Shown here one piece after another: positions 50,979-59,532 of a stretch of 64,000 bases of DNA. The notes under the pieces were generated by a model. The model was not told the origin of the DNA. It saw nothing but the letters and a program-made list of their open reading frames with translations, and did not search any database. The first letter of the stretch is position 1; each line of letters starts with the position of its first letter. The DNA is from Clostridia bacterium (GTDB lineage: Bacteria; Bacillota; Clostridia; Oscillospirales; CAG-272). The stretch spans positions 51,969 through 115,968 of the forward strand of contig JAFTRE010000016.1 in NCBI GenBank assembly GCA_017462385.1, read 5' to 3'. Made by a program: the position numbers and the translations under genes.

Positions 50979-53608
50979 TATCCTCGCTTGCCGACAAAAA
51001 ATCTCCACAACAGCTTGCGCAAAAAGTCGGCGGGAAAGACCAACAGTGACAGCAGCATGGTGATAAGCAACTCCTTACCCGTCAGCGGTGCGGTACGCAA
51101 AACGCTTCCGCCCACATACACAAACACAAGCTGTACCGCGAGCACCGCACTCATTATCAGCACAAACGCGCGGTTTTTTGTTATTCCCGCGAACAGGCTT
51201 ATTCTGTCCGTGCGCGCATTAAAGCAGTTGAACACCGACGAAAATATAAACAGTGCGAAAAACGCGGTCAAAAGATAAATATTGTCGGGAGCGGGGCGGT
51301 AAAGTGAGGTAATTGCGGGAAGCTTTAAAAACGCAAGGCACAGCGCAATGGTAAATCCTCCGAGCAATATTATCTGCCCCATCATGTATTTGTTGAGTAT
51401 CGGCTCGTCGCGCCGCTTGGGACGCTCCTTCATACAGGACGGCAGTGCCGGTTCACCCGCAAACGCCAGCCCGCCCAATGTGTCCATTATCAAATTTACC
51501 CACAGCATCTGCACCACCGTAACAGGCGCGTCGATGCCGATAAAGGGGCCTATCATAGACACTCCGACGGCGCACAGATTCATAGTAAGCTGTAAGGTTA
51601 TAAACTTTCGTATGCTTTTGAAAATATTCCTGCCATAAAGCACCGCACGGCAAATGGAGGACAGACGGTTATCCACAATTATTATATCCCCCGCCTCGCG
51701 CGCCACCTGTGTTCCCGCCCCCATTGCAAAGCCGATGTCGGCATGACGCAGTGCAGGCGCGTCGTTGATGCCGTCACCCGTCATGCCGACGACCAAGCCC
51801 ACGCTCTGCGCCACGCGAACAAGTCTGCTTTTATCGGCGGGCAATGCTCGCGCAATAACTCCGATACGGGGCAACAGCTCACCCAGCTTCATATCGGACA
51901 GTGCCGAAAGCTCACGCCCGTCAAGGCATATATCGACACCGCCGCCGAGTATTCCGCACTGACGTGCTATCGCTTCGCCTGTCTCGAGGCTGTCGCCCGT
52001 TATCATAACGACATGTATGCCCGCGCCGCGCAGCTCGGCTACCGAGTCGGGCGCCTCGCGGCGTATTTTGTCGTTGAGTGTTACAAGTGCTATCAGCGTC
52101 AGCGCGCCGAATTCATGTGTCTCCATACCTCGCCGCCCCTCGGCGAGCAGGAGCGTTCGCACGCCTCCGCGATTTATCCGACGCACAAGCTCCGCAAGCT
52201 CTCCCGCATCGACAGAAACACAAGTGCCGTCGGGCAAAAGCCTGTTCTGCACATACGGTAATATCAGCTCGGGTGCGCCCTTGATAAGCACTCTTCCGTC
52301 CGAAAGCCTTGCGGACGAATATTTTTTTGCACTGTCAAACGGCAGTCTTTTCACTGCCCTGTCGTCAACCTTGTACGTGTTCGGTACGCATGACATCAGG
52401 GCACGGTCGGTAGCATTGCCACCGCTGATGCCCGATGCTGTCCGCTCGGCGGAATTGTTGAGCAGGCAGCTATCACAAAAGTGAGTGTACATCACCCCGC
52501 CGTGTGCGCGCAGTTTATCAACGGACGTAAAGCATTTGCCGTCCCCCGCATATATCTCGCCTACCGACAACACGCCCTCGGTCAGCGTTCCGGTTTTGTC
52601 GGTAAAAAGTATGTTCATACTGCCCGCCGATTCGATGCCGACAGGTCTGCGCACCAGCACCTTGTCTTTTACCATGCGTCGTATATTCGCCGACAATACA
52701 ACGGCTATCATCATGGGAAGTCCCTCGGGAACGCTCACGACCAGCACTGTAAGTCCCATCGTCAGCGAGTGCAGAAGCGTCTCGACCATAAAGTGCCAAT
52801 CGGTCAACTTTAACATTATAATATCCGAACGGAATCCGCTGTCAAACAGCAACGCATCGGCAAGGCTCACCAACGCTATCAACGTCGCCATTATATACCC
52901 CAAAACGCTTATCTGGCGCGCGAGCTTTGCCAGCCGTATCTTGAGCGGACTGTCCCGCATCTCGCTCTGCACCTCGCGGGATATCTCGCCCAGTGCCGTT
53001 TTATCGCCCACAGCAATTATGACCGCCTCTCCCTCGCCCGACATGACGGCACAGCCGCGCAATACCGCCGACGGCGCGTCGGGTGTCAATCGTGAATCGC
53101 CCGAGGGCCTTTTTTTGACCTCGCGGCTCTCGCCCGTCATCGCCGACTGATCCACCGAAAGCTCGCCCGAAAACAGCAAGCCGTCCGCAGGTATTTTATC
53201 TCCGGGCGACAGCAAAACGACATCGCCCACCACGACATCTGAGCTTTTTATCTGTTCTATTCCCCGCCGTCTTCGCACTCTGCAATACTCCTGCCCCGCT
53301 TCGGCGTTCAGCTTTTCAAACGCATTCTCACTTCCGTGCTCAGACAGCGTCGATATAAATGTCGCCAGCGCAACTGAAACGGCGATACCCACACATTCCA
53401 TCCAATCTCCGCCGCGAAATGTGAAAACTATATTGACCGCCAACGCCGCCAGCAGTATTCGTATCACAGGGTCGCCCAGATTGGACCACAGTTTACGCGC
53501 AAAGCTTTTTTTGCGGCGCTGTGTCATTATATTTGCTCCATGCTTTTGCCGCGAGGCACTTATCTCACCGTCGTCAAGCCCGACGGGTCTGCATCCCGAA
53601 ATATTCAT
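50975..53608 (-). CDS. Calcium-transporting P-type ATPase (PMCA/SERCA-like)
   Basis: An 877-residue P-type ATPase of the P2 group. Actuator TGES near 148; PEGLP near 288 in helix M4; phosphorylation site DKTGTLT near 326; KGAPE near 432 in the nucleotide domain; TGDGINDAPALRHADIGFAMG near 612-632; and NLIMDTLGGLAFAGEPAL near 695 in M6 carrying the calcium-site Asn and Asp. Ten helices are expected. It should export Ca2+, like Listeria LMCA1 or Bacillus YloB. GGAG lies 10 bases before the ATG. Promoter TTGAAT-17-TTTAAT at 53662-53634 is moderate. Confidence 0.93.
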   Translation of the reverse strand: MNISGCRPVGLDDGEISASRQKHGANIMTQRRKKSFARKLWSNLGDPVIRILLAALAVNIVFTFRGGDWMECVGIAVSVALATFISTLSEHGSENAFEKLNAEAGQEYCRVRRRRGIEQIKSSDVVVGDVVLLSPGDKIPADGLLFSGELSVDQSAMTGESREVKKRPSGDSRLTPDAPSAVLRGCAVMSGEGEAVIIAVGDKTALGEISREVQSEMRDSPLKIRLAKLARQISVLGYIMATLIALVSLADALLFDSGFRSDIIMLKLTDWHFMVETLLHSLTMGLTVLVVSVPEGLPMMIAVVLSANIRRMVKDKVLVRRPVGIESAGSMNILFTDKTGTLTEGVLSVGEIYAGDGKCFTSVDKLRAHGGVMYTHFCDSCLLNNSAERTASGISGGNATDRALMSCVPNTYKVDDRAVKRLPFDSAKKYSSARLSDGRVLIKGAPELILPYVQNRLLPDGTCVSVDAGELAELVRRINRGGVRTLLLAEGRRGMETHEFGALTLIALVTLNDKIRREAPDSVAELRGAGIHVVMITGDSLETGEAIARQCGILGGGVDICLDGRELSALSDMKLGELLPRIGVIARALPADKSRLVRVAQSVGLVVGMTGDGINDAPALRHADIGFAMGAGTQVAREAGDIIIVDNRLSSICRAVLYGRNIFKSIRKFITLQLTMNLCAVGVSMIGPFIGIDAPVTVVQMLWVNLIMDTLGGLAFAGEPALPSCMKERPKRRDEPILNKYMMGQIILLGGFTIALCLAFLKLPAITSLYRPAPDNIYLLTAFFALFIFSSVFNCFNARTDRISLFAGITKNRAFVLIMSAVLAVQLVFVYVGGSVLRTAPLTGKELLITMLLSLLVFPADFLRKLLWRFFVGKRGY

Positions 53609-53633
53609 TATCCATCAGCTCCATATTTTTGTT

Positions 53634-53662
53634 ATTAAAATATATTCGGCAGACAGATTCAA
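53634..53662 (-). promoter_or_regulatory. Possible Ca2+ ATPase promoter
   Basis: Minus strand TTGAAT (53662-53657), 17 bases, TTTAAT (53639-53634). Confidence 0.5.
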
Positions 53663-53693
53663 AATTCATACTGTCGGCATTGACGTGTCACGA

Positions 53694-53725
53694 CAAAAAG
53701 GGTTCGGCATTCAGCCGAACCCTTT
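53694..53725 (-). terminator. Terminator of the LRR lipoprotein gene
   Basis: AAAGGGTTCGGC (53697-53708) pairs with GCCGAACCCTTT (53714-53725). The minus strand ends in a T-run. Confidence 0.9.
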
Positions 53726-53738
53726 GGATATCGATTTA

Positions 53739-54839
53739 TTATTGATCAACAACGCCGATGCTGGAAAGGCAGGTATTGTCTTCCCCAATGGTGACGTTTG
53801 ACCAGTTAGCAGCTCCGCCCTTGTAAATGACCTTGTTCAGGGAGGTGCATGCGTCAAAGCTGCGCAGATAAATTGTCTGCAGAGTTGAGGGAAGCGTTAT
53901 GGTCGTCAGAGCGGTGCAATCATAGAAGCTTGCTCCGCGCTCATAGCCCTCGCTGTCCTTATAACCGATGGAGGTAACGCCCTCGGGGATGGTGATGCTG
54001 ACAAGTGAGGTGCACTTCTGGAATGTACCGGCGCCGATATAGGTAAGTCCCGTTCCGAGATCGACATTTGCCAGCTTTGAGCAAGAGCCGAAAGTGTAGT
54101 CGCCAAGCGAGGTGACATTGCTCATGCTGACGGATGTCAGCGCGCTCACATATGCAAAAGCGAAATTATTGACTGTCGTGACAGATGCGGGAATGGTGTA
54201 GCTCTCGTCGGCCTTGCCGGTAGGATAGCATACCAATGTTGTCTTATCTGCTGAGAACAGTACGCCGTCCTCAACCGTATAATTCGGGTTGGAAGCGGAG
54301 ACCTTCATCTCGGTGATAAGATTGCAGAAGCCGAAAGCATTGTCGCCAATGGCTTTAACACCTGCGCTGATCTCTATCTCCTTAAGAGAGATACAGCCGT
54401 AAAAAGCATATTTGCCTATAGACTCAAGGCTTGCGGGAAGACTGATGGACTCCAGCGCGGAGCAGCTCATGAATGACTGCTCACCAATGGAAGTAACGCC
54501 CTCGGGAATAACTATCGAGGTAACGGTATTAAGACCGTGGAACGCGCCGTCTGCGACCTTGGTCACCTTTTTGCCTTCAAACTCGGAAAGTATCTCGACA
54601 TTTCCCACAGGCAATTTACAGCCGACAACCTCGGCATGATCGTCGTACGCTTTATAAATAACCTCGGCTACAGCCTCCTCAGACCCGCTCGTGCCGTTCT
54701 GCAGATCGTCAAGTATCTGACCGATATCGAGATCGGAGGTAGTGGTGTCCTCGGCATCACCGGGAGTTCTCGATACGCAGGCGGGGAGCATGAGAGCCGC
54801 TACCAGTATAAGTGCCAATACAACAATTAGTTTCTTCAT
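53739..54839 (-). CDS. BspA-like leucine-rich-repeat lipoprotein
   Basis: A 366-residue surface lipoprotein. Lipobox LMLPACV near 15-21, short Thr-rich linker, then eight or so LRR_5/BspA units from about 85 to 345, each with the frame (I/V)TSI(G)..(A)F..C..L..I..P (for example VTSIGEQSFMSCSALESISLP). Such proteins mediate adhesion to host or matrix proteins. A last unit (NKVIYKGGAANWSNVTIG) caps the solenoid. Start chosen at the ATG 10 bases after GGAGAT; a GC-rich hairpin directly precedes that ribosome site. Confidence 0.9.
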   Translation of the reverse strand: MKKLIVVLALILVAALMLPACVSRTPGDAEDTTTSDLDIGQILDDLQNGTSGSEEAVAEVIYKAYDDHAEVVGCKLPVGNVEILSEFEGKKVTKVADGAFHGLNTVTSIVIPEGVTSIGEQSFMSCSALESISLPASLESIGKYAFYGCISLKEIEISAGVKAIGDNAFGFCNLITEMKVSASNPNYTVEDGVLFSADKTTLVCYPTGKADESYTIPASVTTVNNFAFAYVSALTSVSMSNVTSLGDYTFGSCSKLANVDLGTGLTYIGAGTFQKCTSLVSITIPEGVTSIGYKDSEGYERGASFYDCTALTTITLPSTLQTIYLRSFDACTSLNKVIYKGGAANWSNVTIGEDNTCLSSIGVVDQ

Positions 54840-54856
54840 TAATTTAAATCTCCATT

Positions 54857-54872
54857 CCGCCGCACGCGGCGG
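54857..54872 (-). promoter_or_regulatory. GC-rich hairpin in the LRR lipoprotein leader
   Basis: CCGCCGC and GCGGCGG separated by two bases, 18-33 bases before the ATG and next to the ribosome site. It could tune translation. Confidence 0.35.
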
Positions 54873-54902
54873 CATAATAGTATTGCTCAGTATAACAATA
54901 TA

Positions 54903-54931
54903 ATTTTATCTCAAAAATTGTGTTTTGTCAA
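54903..54931 (-). promoter_or_regulatory. LRR lipoprotein promoter
   Basis: Minus strand TTGACA (54931-54926), 17 bases, TAAAAT (54908-54903). Confidence 0.75.
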
Positions 54932-54963
54932 TGGTAGTTTGTGTGCAAGTTGTGAACAGGGTG

Positions 54964-56739
54964 TTACTTTACTGAAAAGATTGCATAAATATATGCGCTC
55001 ACGATGTCCGCCTGCTTGCGATAACCGTTCTTTGAAAGGTGTATAACATCCGAGATAGCGCCGTCGGTCTGTATGCGGTCATCGGTACCGTTGATGCAGG
55101 TATGTGCGGGAATAAGATATATGCCCTCACTCTCGCGGCCGCCGAATGCGGTGGAAAGTCGGTCAAAATAGGTGAACTGCTCATCGCGGCGCTGGGCAGC
55201 ATCAAACGCATATGAGACGCTGAAGCCATCTACGGGAGCGAGATATTCGTGCATTATCAGTATTTTGACCTGCTTTGAGTTTGCTTTGTTATATGCTTGT
55301 ATCGAGGATATAATCTCGCCGTAATTGAGCACAGACAGCGCGCTGTAGCCGTCGTTCGCCCCAAGATAGAACAGTACAAAATCGGGAGAGGAAAGGCTGT
55401 TGCTCGTAAGATAATATCCAAAATCAAATTTCTTTGTTGTTGAATTATAGAAAGGATTATTCATACCAACAGCGGACGCATAGGACAAATAGTTAGACGT
55501 GCTCCACGAGCCTCTGCCCTCATGCGCGTTACCCGAACCGGTCTTAAGTGTGCCTATCAGTGTAAGCGATGAACCGAAGCGCGTCTTGAGGCTGTCGACA
55601 AGCGTTCCGTCCGCAATTCTGCTGTCACCGACGACAAGTCCTGTAACCGACACATTCGATGCCGCGACCGACACAAGTCTCACCGCCTTTGAATATATGA
55701 CGACCAGCTCACCGTCAACATATTTTTTTATGCTGAAGGTCAGCGTTGCCGTCTCGGCTGAGGTAGGTGTGATGGTGATGGAACGCGCGGTGATGCGCTT
55801 AGTACCGCTTCCGCTGTATGAAAAGCATGTATACATATCATCCGCCAAGCCGACCGCTATCTGGTCTGCCTCAAAGCAGGTCTCATTTCCGACAAGCAGC
55901 TTATATTCGTCCGCAAGATTGACCGGCGGTATCTCAACGCCCGTCAGATCGACATCTGCGCTTGATTTGACCTCGAGATATTTGCTGGAGGCATAGCACA
56001 CCTGACCGTTATACATCACCTTGCTCCAAGTATTGTCACCCGTGCCGATACCAATACGGTTAAGCTCGGTGCCCATTTGCAGTGATATGACTATGTTTGT
56101 ACTGACCGTTGAATCCGGAGTGGAGCGTATATTGAGCGCACCTGCGATAATGGATACGGTCTGGTTGACTATCTGATATCCGTCGCTGTCAACTCCACCT
56201 GTCTGCGTACCGCCATTCTCGGTCGAGCCGCTGACGCCGACATATCCCGCGTCGATAACAGTTCCGTTTGTCAGTCGGACGATGAGATGCTTGTCCGCGT
56301 TCACCAGCACCGAAGAGATACCGACGCCGCTACCAGTTCCCGACTCTTCTCTTGAACCGAGTAGCTCGGCGATCCACTCGGCTTCACTGCCTGTATATCC
56401 GTTAGCCGCGGCAATCTCGTATGCAGATTTGCCCGCTTTACCGTCAGCACCGTCAGCGCCCTTGAGTGACGCAAGCCATTCGTCAAGCGTGCCGTTAAAG
56501 CCCGCCTCGACAGCCAACTCATATGCCGAGCGTCCCGACGCGCCGTCCTTGCCGTCCTTACCCTGAAGCGATGCCAGCCATTCCGCCTCGCTTTTTGCGG
56601 TAGTGGTGCCGTTTTTGACAGCAAGCTCGTAAGCGGAAAGCCCGTTCTCTCCATCCTTCATACAGCCGCTGAGCAGGCAGGCCAGCATCAAAGACGAGGT
56701 AAGTACGCATATTATTCTTTTGACCGAATTAAATTTCAT
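54964..56739 (-). CDS. Lipoprotein with SAYE-type repeats, SH3 and SGNH hydrolase domains
   Basis: A 591-residue surface protein. Lipobox LLSGCMK near 22-28, then three 36-residue repeats (GLSAYELAVKNG, GRSAYELAVEAGFNG, GKSAYEIAAANGYTG, each ending in EWLASL.G plus a KDGKDG-like collagenous spacer). An SH3b domain follows (about 190-262: ALNIRSTPDSTVS ... YASSKYLEV), then a beta region, and a C-terminal SGNH-like hydrolase (about 365-590: VVGDSR, YLGANDG, DVIHLSKNGYRKQ as the Asp-His block). Probably binds and deacylates a cell-wall polymer. GGGAG precedes the ATG. Confidence 0.86.
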   Translation of the reverse strand: MKFNSVKRIICVLTSSLMLACLLSGCMKDGENGLSAYELAVKNGTTTAKSEAEWLASLQGKDGKDGASGRSAYELAVEAGFNGTLDEWLASLKGADGADGKAGKSAYEIAAANGYTGSEAEWIAELLGSREESGTGSGVGISSVLVNADKHLIVRLTNGTVIDAGYVGVSGSTENGGTQTGGVDSDGYQIVNQTVSIIAGALNIRSTPDSTVSTNIVISLQMGTELNRIGIGTGDNTWSKVMYNGQVCYASSKYLEVKSSADVDLTGVEIPPVNLADEYKLLVGNETCFEADQIAVGLADDMYTCFSYSGSGTKRITARSITITPTSAETATLTFSIKKYVDGELVVIYSKAVRLVSVAASNVSVTGLVVGDSRIADGTLVDSLKTRFGSSLTLIGTLKTGSGNAHEGRGSWSTSNYLSYASAVGMNNPFYNSTTKKFDFGYYLTSNSLSSPDFVLFYLGANDGYSALSVLNYGEIISSIQAYNKANSKQVKILIMHEYLAPVDGFSVSYAFDAAQRRDEQFTYFDRLSTAFGGRESEGIYLIPAHTCINGTDDRIQTDGAISDVIHLSKNGYRKQADIVSAYIYAIFSVK

Positions 56740-56772
56740 CAAAATGATCTCCCGTGATTTTAACTTGCCTAT

Positions 56773-56801
56773 ATTATATCAAATTCGCGTCCATAATACA
56801 A
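56773..56801 (-). promoter_or_regulatory. Promoter of the SAYE-repeat lipoprotein
   Basis: Minus strand TTGTAT (56801-56796), 17 bases, TATAAT (56778-56773). Confidence 0.7.
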
Positions 56802-56843
56802 GATATAGATGTGCGAAATTTGATTTTTTTGATATATTGTATT

Positions 56844-57273
56844 ATAAAACCGCCACCCGACGCGGTGGCTGCCATAGAACAGCAATAAATTGAATAGCGC
56901 CTACCGACAGGAAAAGGACGAAGAATTGCTAATATTCCTCGTCCTCTTCTCTTGACAAGCACTGCTTCTGTGTCCACAGAAGCTATTTTGATTTTGTCGA
57001 TATGCCGTCGCTACGCTGCGAACCCCCAAAACCTCGCAATGCTCGTTTTGGGGAACCCCAGCCGCTCGGCTCGATATATTTGCCTTGCAGCAAATTCGAT
57101 ATGTTTTCGCTACGCTCAAACTCGATATGATATAAATCCGCACTCACGTAGTGAGCATATCGAGTGCGATAGCACATATCGAACGCATCAGCGTATATCG
57201 AAAATCCGCGCAAGCGGATTTATATCGATGCGTACCTGCTCTACGGCAGGTACGCTACGGGTGGCGGTTTTAT
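56844..57273. repeat. 430-bp block bounded by 16-bp inverted repeats (split terminator?)
   Basis: ATAAAACCGCCACCCG at 56844-56859 is the exact reverse complement of 57258-57273. The block starts two bases after the CorC/HlyC stop. The left end also holds a local hairpin GCCACC-N6-GGTGGC (56852-56869). Inside are AGGACGA/TCGTCCT (56915-56945), GCTTCTGTG/CACAGAAGC (56964-56983), and array C. No gene is recognised. Confidence 0.85.
56997..57255. repeat. ATATCGA hairpin array C
   Basis: Four TCGATAT (56997, 57071, 57096, 57122) then four ATATCGA (57157, 57176, 57195, 57222). Hairpins between include CCCCAAAAC/GTTTTGGGG, GCCG-CT-CGGC, ATTTGC-N6-GCAAAT, imperfect GTTTTCGC-TAC-GCTCAAAC, centre CTCAC-GTA-GTGAG, GTGC-GATA-GCAC, ACGC-ATCA-GCGT, AAATCCGC-GCAA-GCGGATTT and GCGTACCTGC-N6-GCAGGTACGC. 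The design matches array B. Confidence 0.9.
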
Positions 57274-57274
57274 T

Positions 57275-58618
57275 TTATTCCTGCCCGACAGACTCGTCAA
57301 GCTTTATTTTACGGACTATTGCGCTTTCAACGCGACGCTCCGCAAAAACATCTACCATGATATGAAGCCCATAGCATTCGACCTCGAAGCTGGTTCCGTC
57401 CTCGGGAATCTCATTAAGCTGACCGATAACAAGTCCGCCAAACGTATTGGCTTCAATATCCTCGGGTAGTTCAAGCTCGAGCTTATCGCATACATCGTCA
57501 AGCTCCGCATGTCCGGCGATGCGCCATGTACCGTCGTCAAGCGCTACTATGACGCTTTCCTCGGCGACCGCGTCGTCCGATTCGTCATATATATTACCCA
57601 GTATCTCCTCAATGAGGTCCTCCATGGTGACGATTCCCGCTGTGTCTCCGTACTCGTCAATAACTATCGCCATATGCTTCTGACTGCTCTGCATTTCGGA
57701 AAACAGCGCGTCACAGCTGACGGTCTCGGGCACGAAATAGGGAGCTCTGAGAATATCCCGCAACGGCCGAGGCTGCTCAGCGCGCAGATTGATCAGATAT
57801 TCTTTTACGATAAGTATACCGATAATGTTTGACTCATGCTCCTCCCACACGGGTATGCGGGAAAATCCGCAGTCAGCCATAGCGGCAATGATATCATTCT
57901 CGTTGGCGTCAACATTAATGCTCACGACCTCGCCCGCGCGCGTCATAACATCCTTGGCGGCGCTTTTGCCCAACTCAAAGATATTGTCTATCATCTCGCG
58001 CTCTTTGGCGTCGATAGCGCCCGTTTTCTCGCCGACATCCGCCATCAGGCGAATATCATCCTCTGTGACCTGCTCCTCTTCCTTCTTATCCTTGACACCG
58101 AACAGCAGTAGCACGCCCGCGGTCGAGACCGACAAGAGCCAGATAACAGGCTTCAGCACGATAGCAACAACCCGCACAACTGGAGTGGTGAATTTCGCCA
58201 CCTGAATCGGGAAATGCATACCGATGCGCTTGGGCACCAGCTCGCCGAGCACCAGGGTAAAGAATGAAAGAATAAGTGTGATAGCTACTACCGCCAACGT
58301 ATCCAGCGTTTGCTCGGGTATAGCGGTAAAATTGAGGTCATCGACCAGCCAACGGACCAGTCTTTCCGAAAAGTTGTCTGCCGCAAAGGCACTGCCGAGA
58401 AATCCGGCGAGCGTTATGCCTATTTGGATAGCCGATAAAAACGATGTCGGCTGTTCTACCAGCTTCAGCATACGGGCGGCACGCTTGTCGCCCTCCTCTG
58501 CTTCTTTTTTAAGCTTGTTGACGTTGAGTGAGACCATAGAAATCTCACATGCGGCAAAAAATGCGTTTACAAGTATCAAAAATAACTGTAAAAGCAATTG
58601 TCGCCCAAATGGGTCCAA
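57275..58618 (-). CDS. CNNM/CorC (HlyC) family transporter with CBS domains
   Basis: A 447-residue membrane protein: DUF21/CNNM domain with four helices (about 1-190, NAFFAACEISMVSLN near the start, LVLGELVPKRIG near 120), a tandem CBS pair (about 210-335, containing SRIPVWEE and VIDEYGDTAGIVTMEDLIEEILGNIYDE), and a C-terminal CorC/HlyC acidic domain (about 350-440). Likely exports or regulates Mg2+ or a similar ion. The start codon is TTG, well supported by GGAGG 8 bases upstream. Element C begins two bases beyond its stop. Confidence 0.92.
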   Translation of the reverse strand: MDPFGRQLLLQLFLILVNAFFAACEISMVSLNVNKLKKEAEEGDKRAARMLKLVEQPTSFLSAIQIGITLAGFLGSAFAADNFSERLVRWLVDDLNFTAIPEQTLDTLAVVAITLILSFFTLVLGELVPKRIGMHFPIQVAKFTTPVVRVVAIVLKPVIWLLSVSTAGVLLLFGVKDKKEEEQVTEDDIRLMADVGEKTGAIDAKEREMIDNIFELGKSAAKDVMTRAGEVVSINVDANENDIIAAMADCGFSRIPVWEEHESNIIGILIVKEYLINLRAEQPRPLRDILRAPYFVPETVSCDALFSEMQSSQKHMAIVIDEYGDTAGIVTMEDLIEEILGNIYDESDDAVAEESVIVALDDGTWRIAGHAELDDVCDKLELELPEDIEANTFGGLVIGQLNEIPEDGTSFEVECYGLHIMVDVFAERRVESAIVRKIKLDESVGQE

Positions 58619-58648
58619 AACAGTATCCTCCGATTTAAAAATATATTA

Positions 58649-58661
58649 TGCCATAATGGCA
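58649..58661. promoter_or_regulatory. Palindrome at the CorC transcription start
   Basis: TGCCATAATGGCA, centred a few bases downstream of the predicted -10 box. Similar placement to the dyad at 11718, different sequence. Confidence 0.35.
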
Positions 58662-58668
58662 CATAATA

Positions 58669-58697
58669 AGTATATCATATTTCGGAGCCTTTTTCAA
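58669..58697 (-). promoter_or_regulatory. CorC/HlyC gene promoter
   Basis: Minus strand TTGAAA (58697-58692), 17 bases, TATACT (58674-58669). Confidence 0.65.
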
Positions 58698-58770
58698 TGT
58701 GCAAACAGCACTACCGCCGCGCCGCCAAAGCCAAAGCCATTTGTACATATCTCACAAATCTCAAACTGTT

Positions 58771-59514
58771 TTACGTTATCATTTCGGTACGCAAAAAATC
58801 AAGTATCTTTTTTTCCTCGCGCGACACCTTGACCTGACTCAGCCCCAGGCTGTCCGCCGTTTGCTGTTGAGTCATGTTTCGGTAATATCGCAACAGCACT
58901 ATACGCCGCCACAGCGGCTGCATTTTTGCTATCGACTGTGCTAGCGCGATGCTGTCGGAAAGCTGTTCGATATCGTTATGATCGTCGGCAATGGTGCCCT
59001 CCAGTGTTACGCCCTCGTCACCGTAGACGGTGTCCGAAAGTGACGACACCGGCGTCATGGCGTCAAAAGCCACCGCCGCCTCCTCGGGGCTGACGCCGCA
59101 CAGCTCGGCAAGCTCGCCTATGCGCGGTTCTCTTCCCTCGTCGCTGACGATGCGCGTTCGTTCCCGCATGAGCATAACACCAAGTCTTTTATACCCGCGG
59201 CTTATCTTTATTATTCCGCTGTCGCGCAGATGGCGTCTTATCTCACCGATTATGAGCGGCACGGCGTAGGTGGAGAAAGCATTGCCCCTCTCGATATCAA
59301 ACGAGCGTATCGCTTTTATCATACCTATCATGCCTATCTGGATAAGATCCTCCAGTTCTGTCCCTCGGTCACGGAAACGCAGAGCAATACTTCGTACAAG
59401 TCCGCTGTTGTTTTCAATCAAGCGCTCCATTGCGCGCTCGTCGCCCGCTTGCGCTTCGGCTATCAATTCGAGATTGTGCGAATATACCTCGCGGCTGTCG
59501 GGTGAAGTATTCAT
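58771..59514 (-). CDS. sigF: Forespore sigma factor F
   Basis: A 247-residue sigma-70 family factor without region 1. Region 2 covers about 25-95 (DLIQIGMIGMIKAIRSFD, core-binding and -10 recognition), region 3 about 105-165, and region 4 about 195-245 with NMTQQQTADSLGLSQVKVSREEKKIL as the -35 helix. The match to SigF and the gene order spoIIAA-spoIIAB-sigF leave little doubt. GGAGGT precedes the ATG. It directs first forespore transcription after release from SpoIIAB. Confidence 0.96.
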   Translation of the reverse strand: MNTSPDSREVYSHNLELIAEAQAGDERAMERLIENNSGLVRSIALRFRDRGTELEDLIQIGMIGMIKAIRSFDIERGNAFSTYAVPLIIGEIRRHLRDSGIIKISRGYKRLGVMLMRERTRIVSDEGREPRIGELAELCGVSPEEAAVAFDAMTPVSSLSDTVYGDEGVTLEGTIADDHNDIEQLSDSIALAQSIAKMQPLWRRIVLLRYYRNMTQQQTADSLGLSQVKVSREEKKILDFLRTEMIT

Positions 59515-59532
59515 ATATACCTCCGAAAAATG

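Noticed and set aside
56774-56977. A 67-codon minus-strand frame inside the 430-bp block
   Set aside because: It crosses terminator-like hairpins and the promoter of the next gene, has no ribosome site and no similarity to four-helix-bundle or transposase proteins.
45854-57255. ATATCGA arrays as CRISPR arrays
   Set aside because: The repeated word is only seven bases, inverts half-way, and the intervening segments are themselves palindromes of varying length. No cas genes are present.
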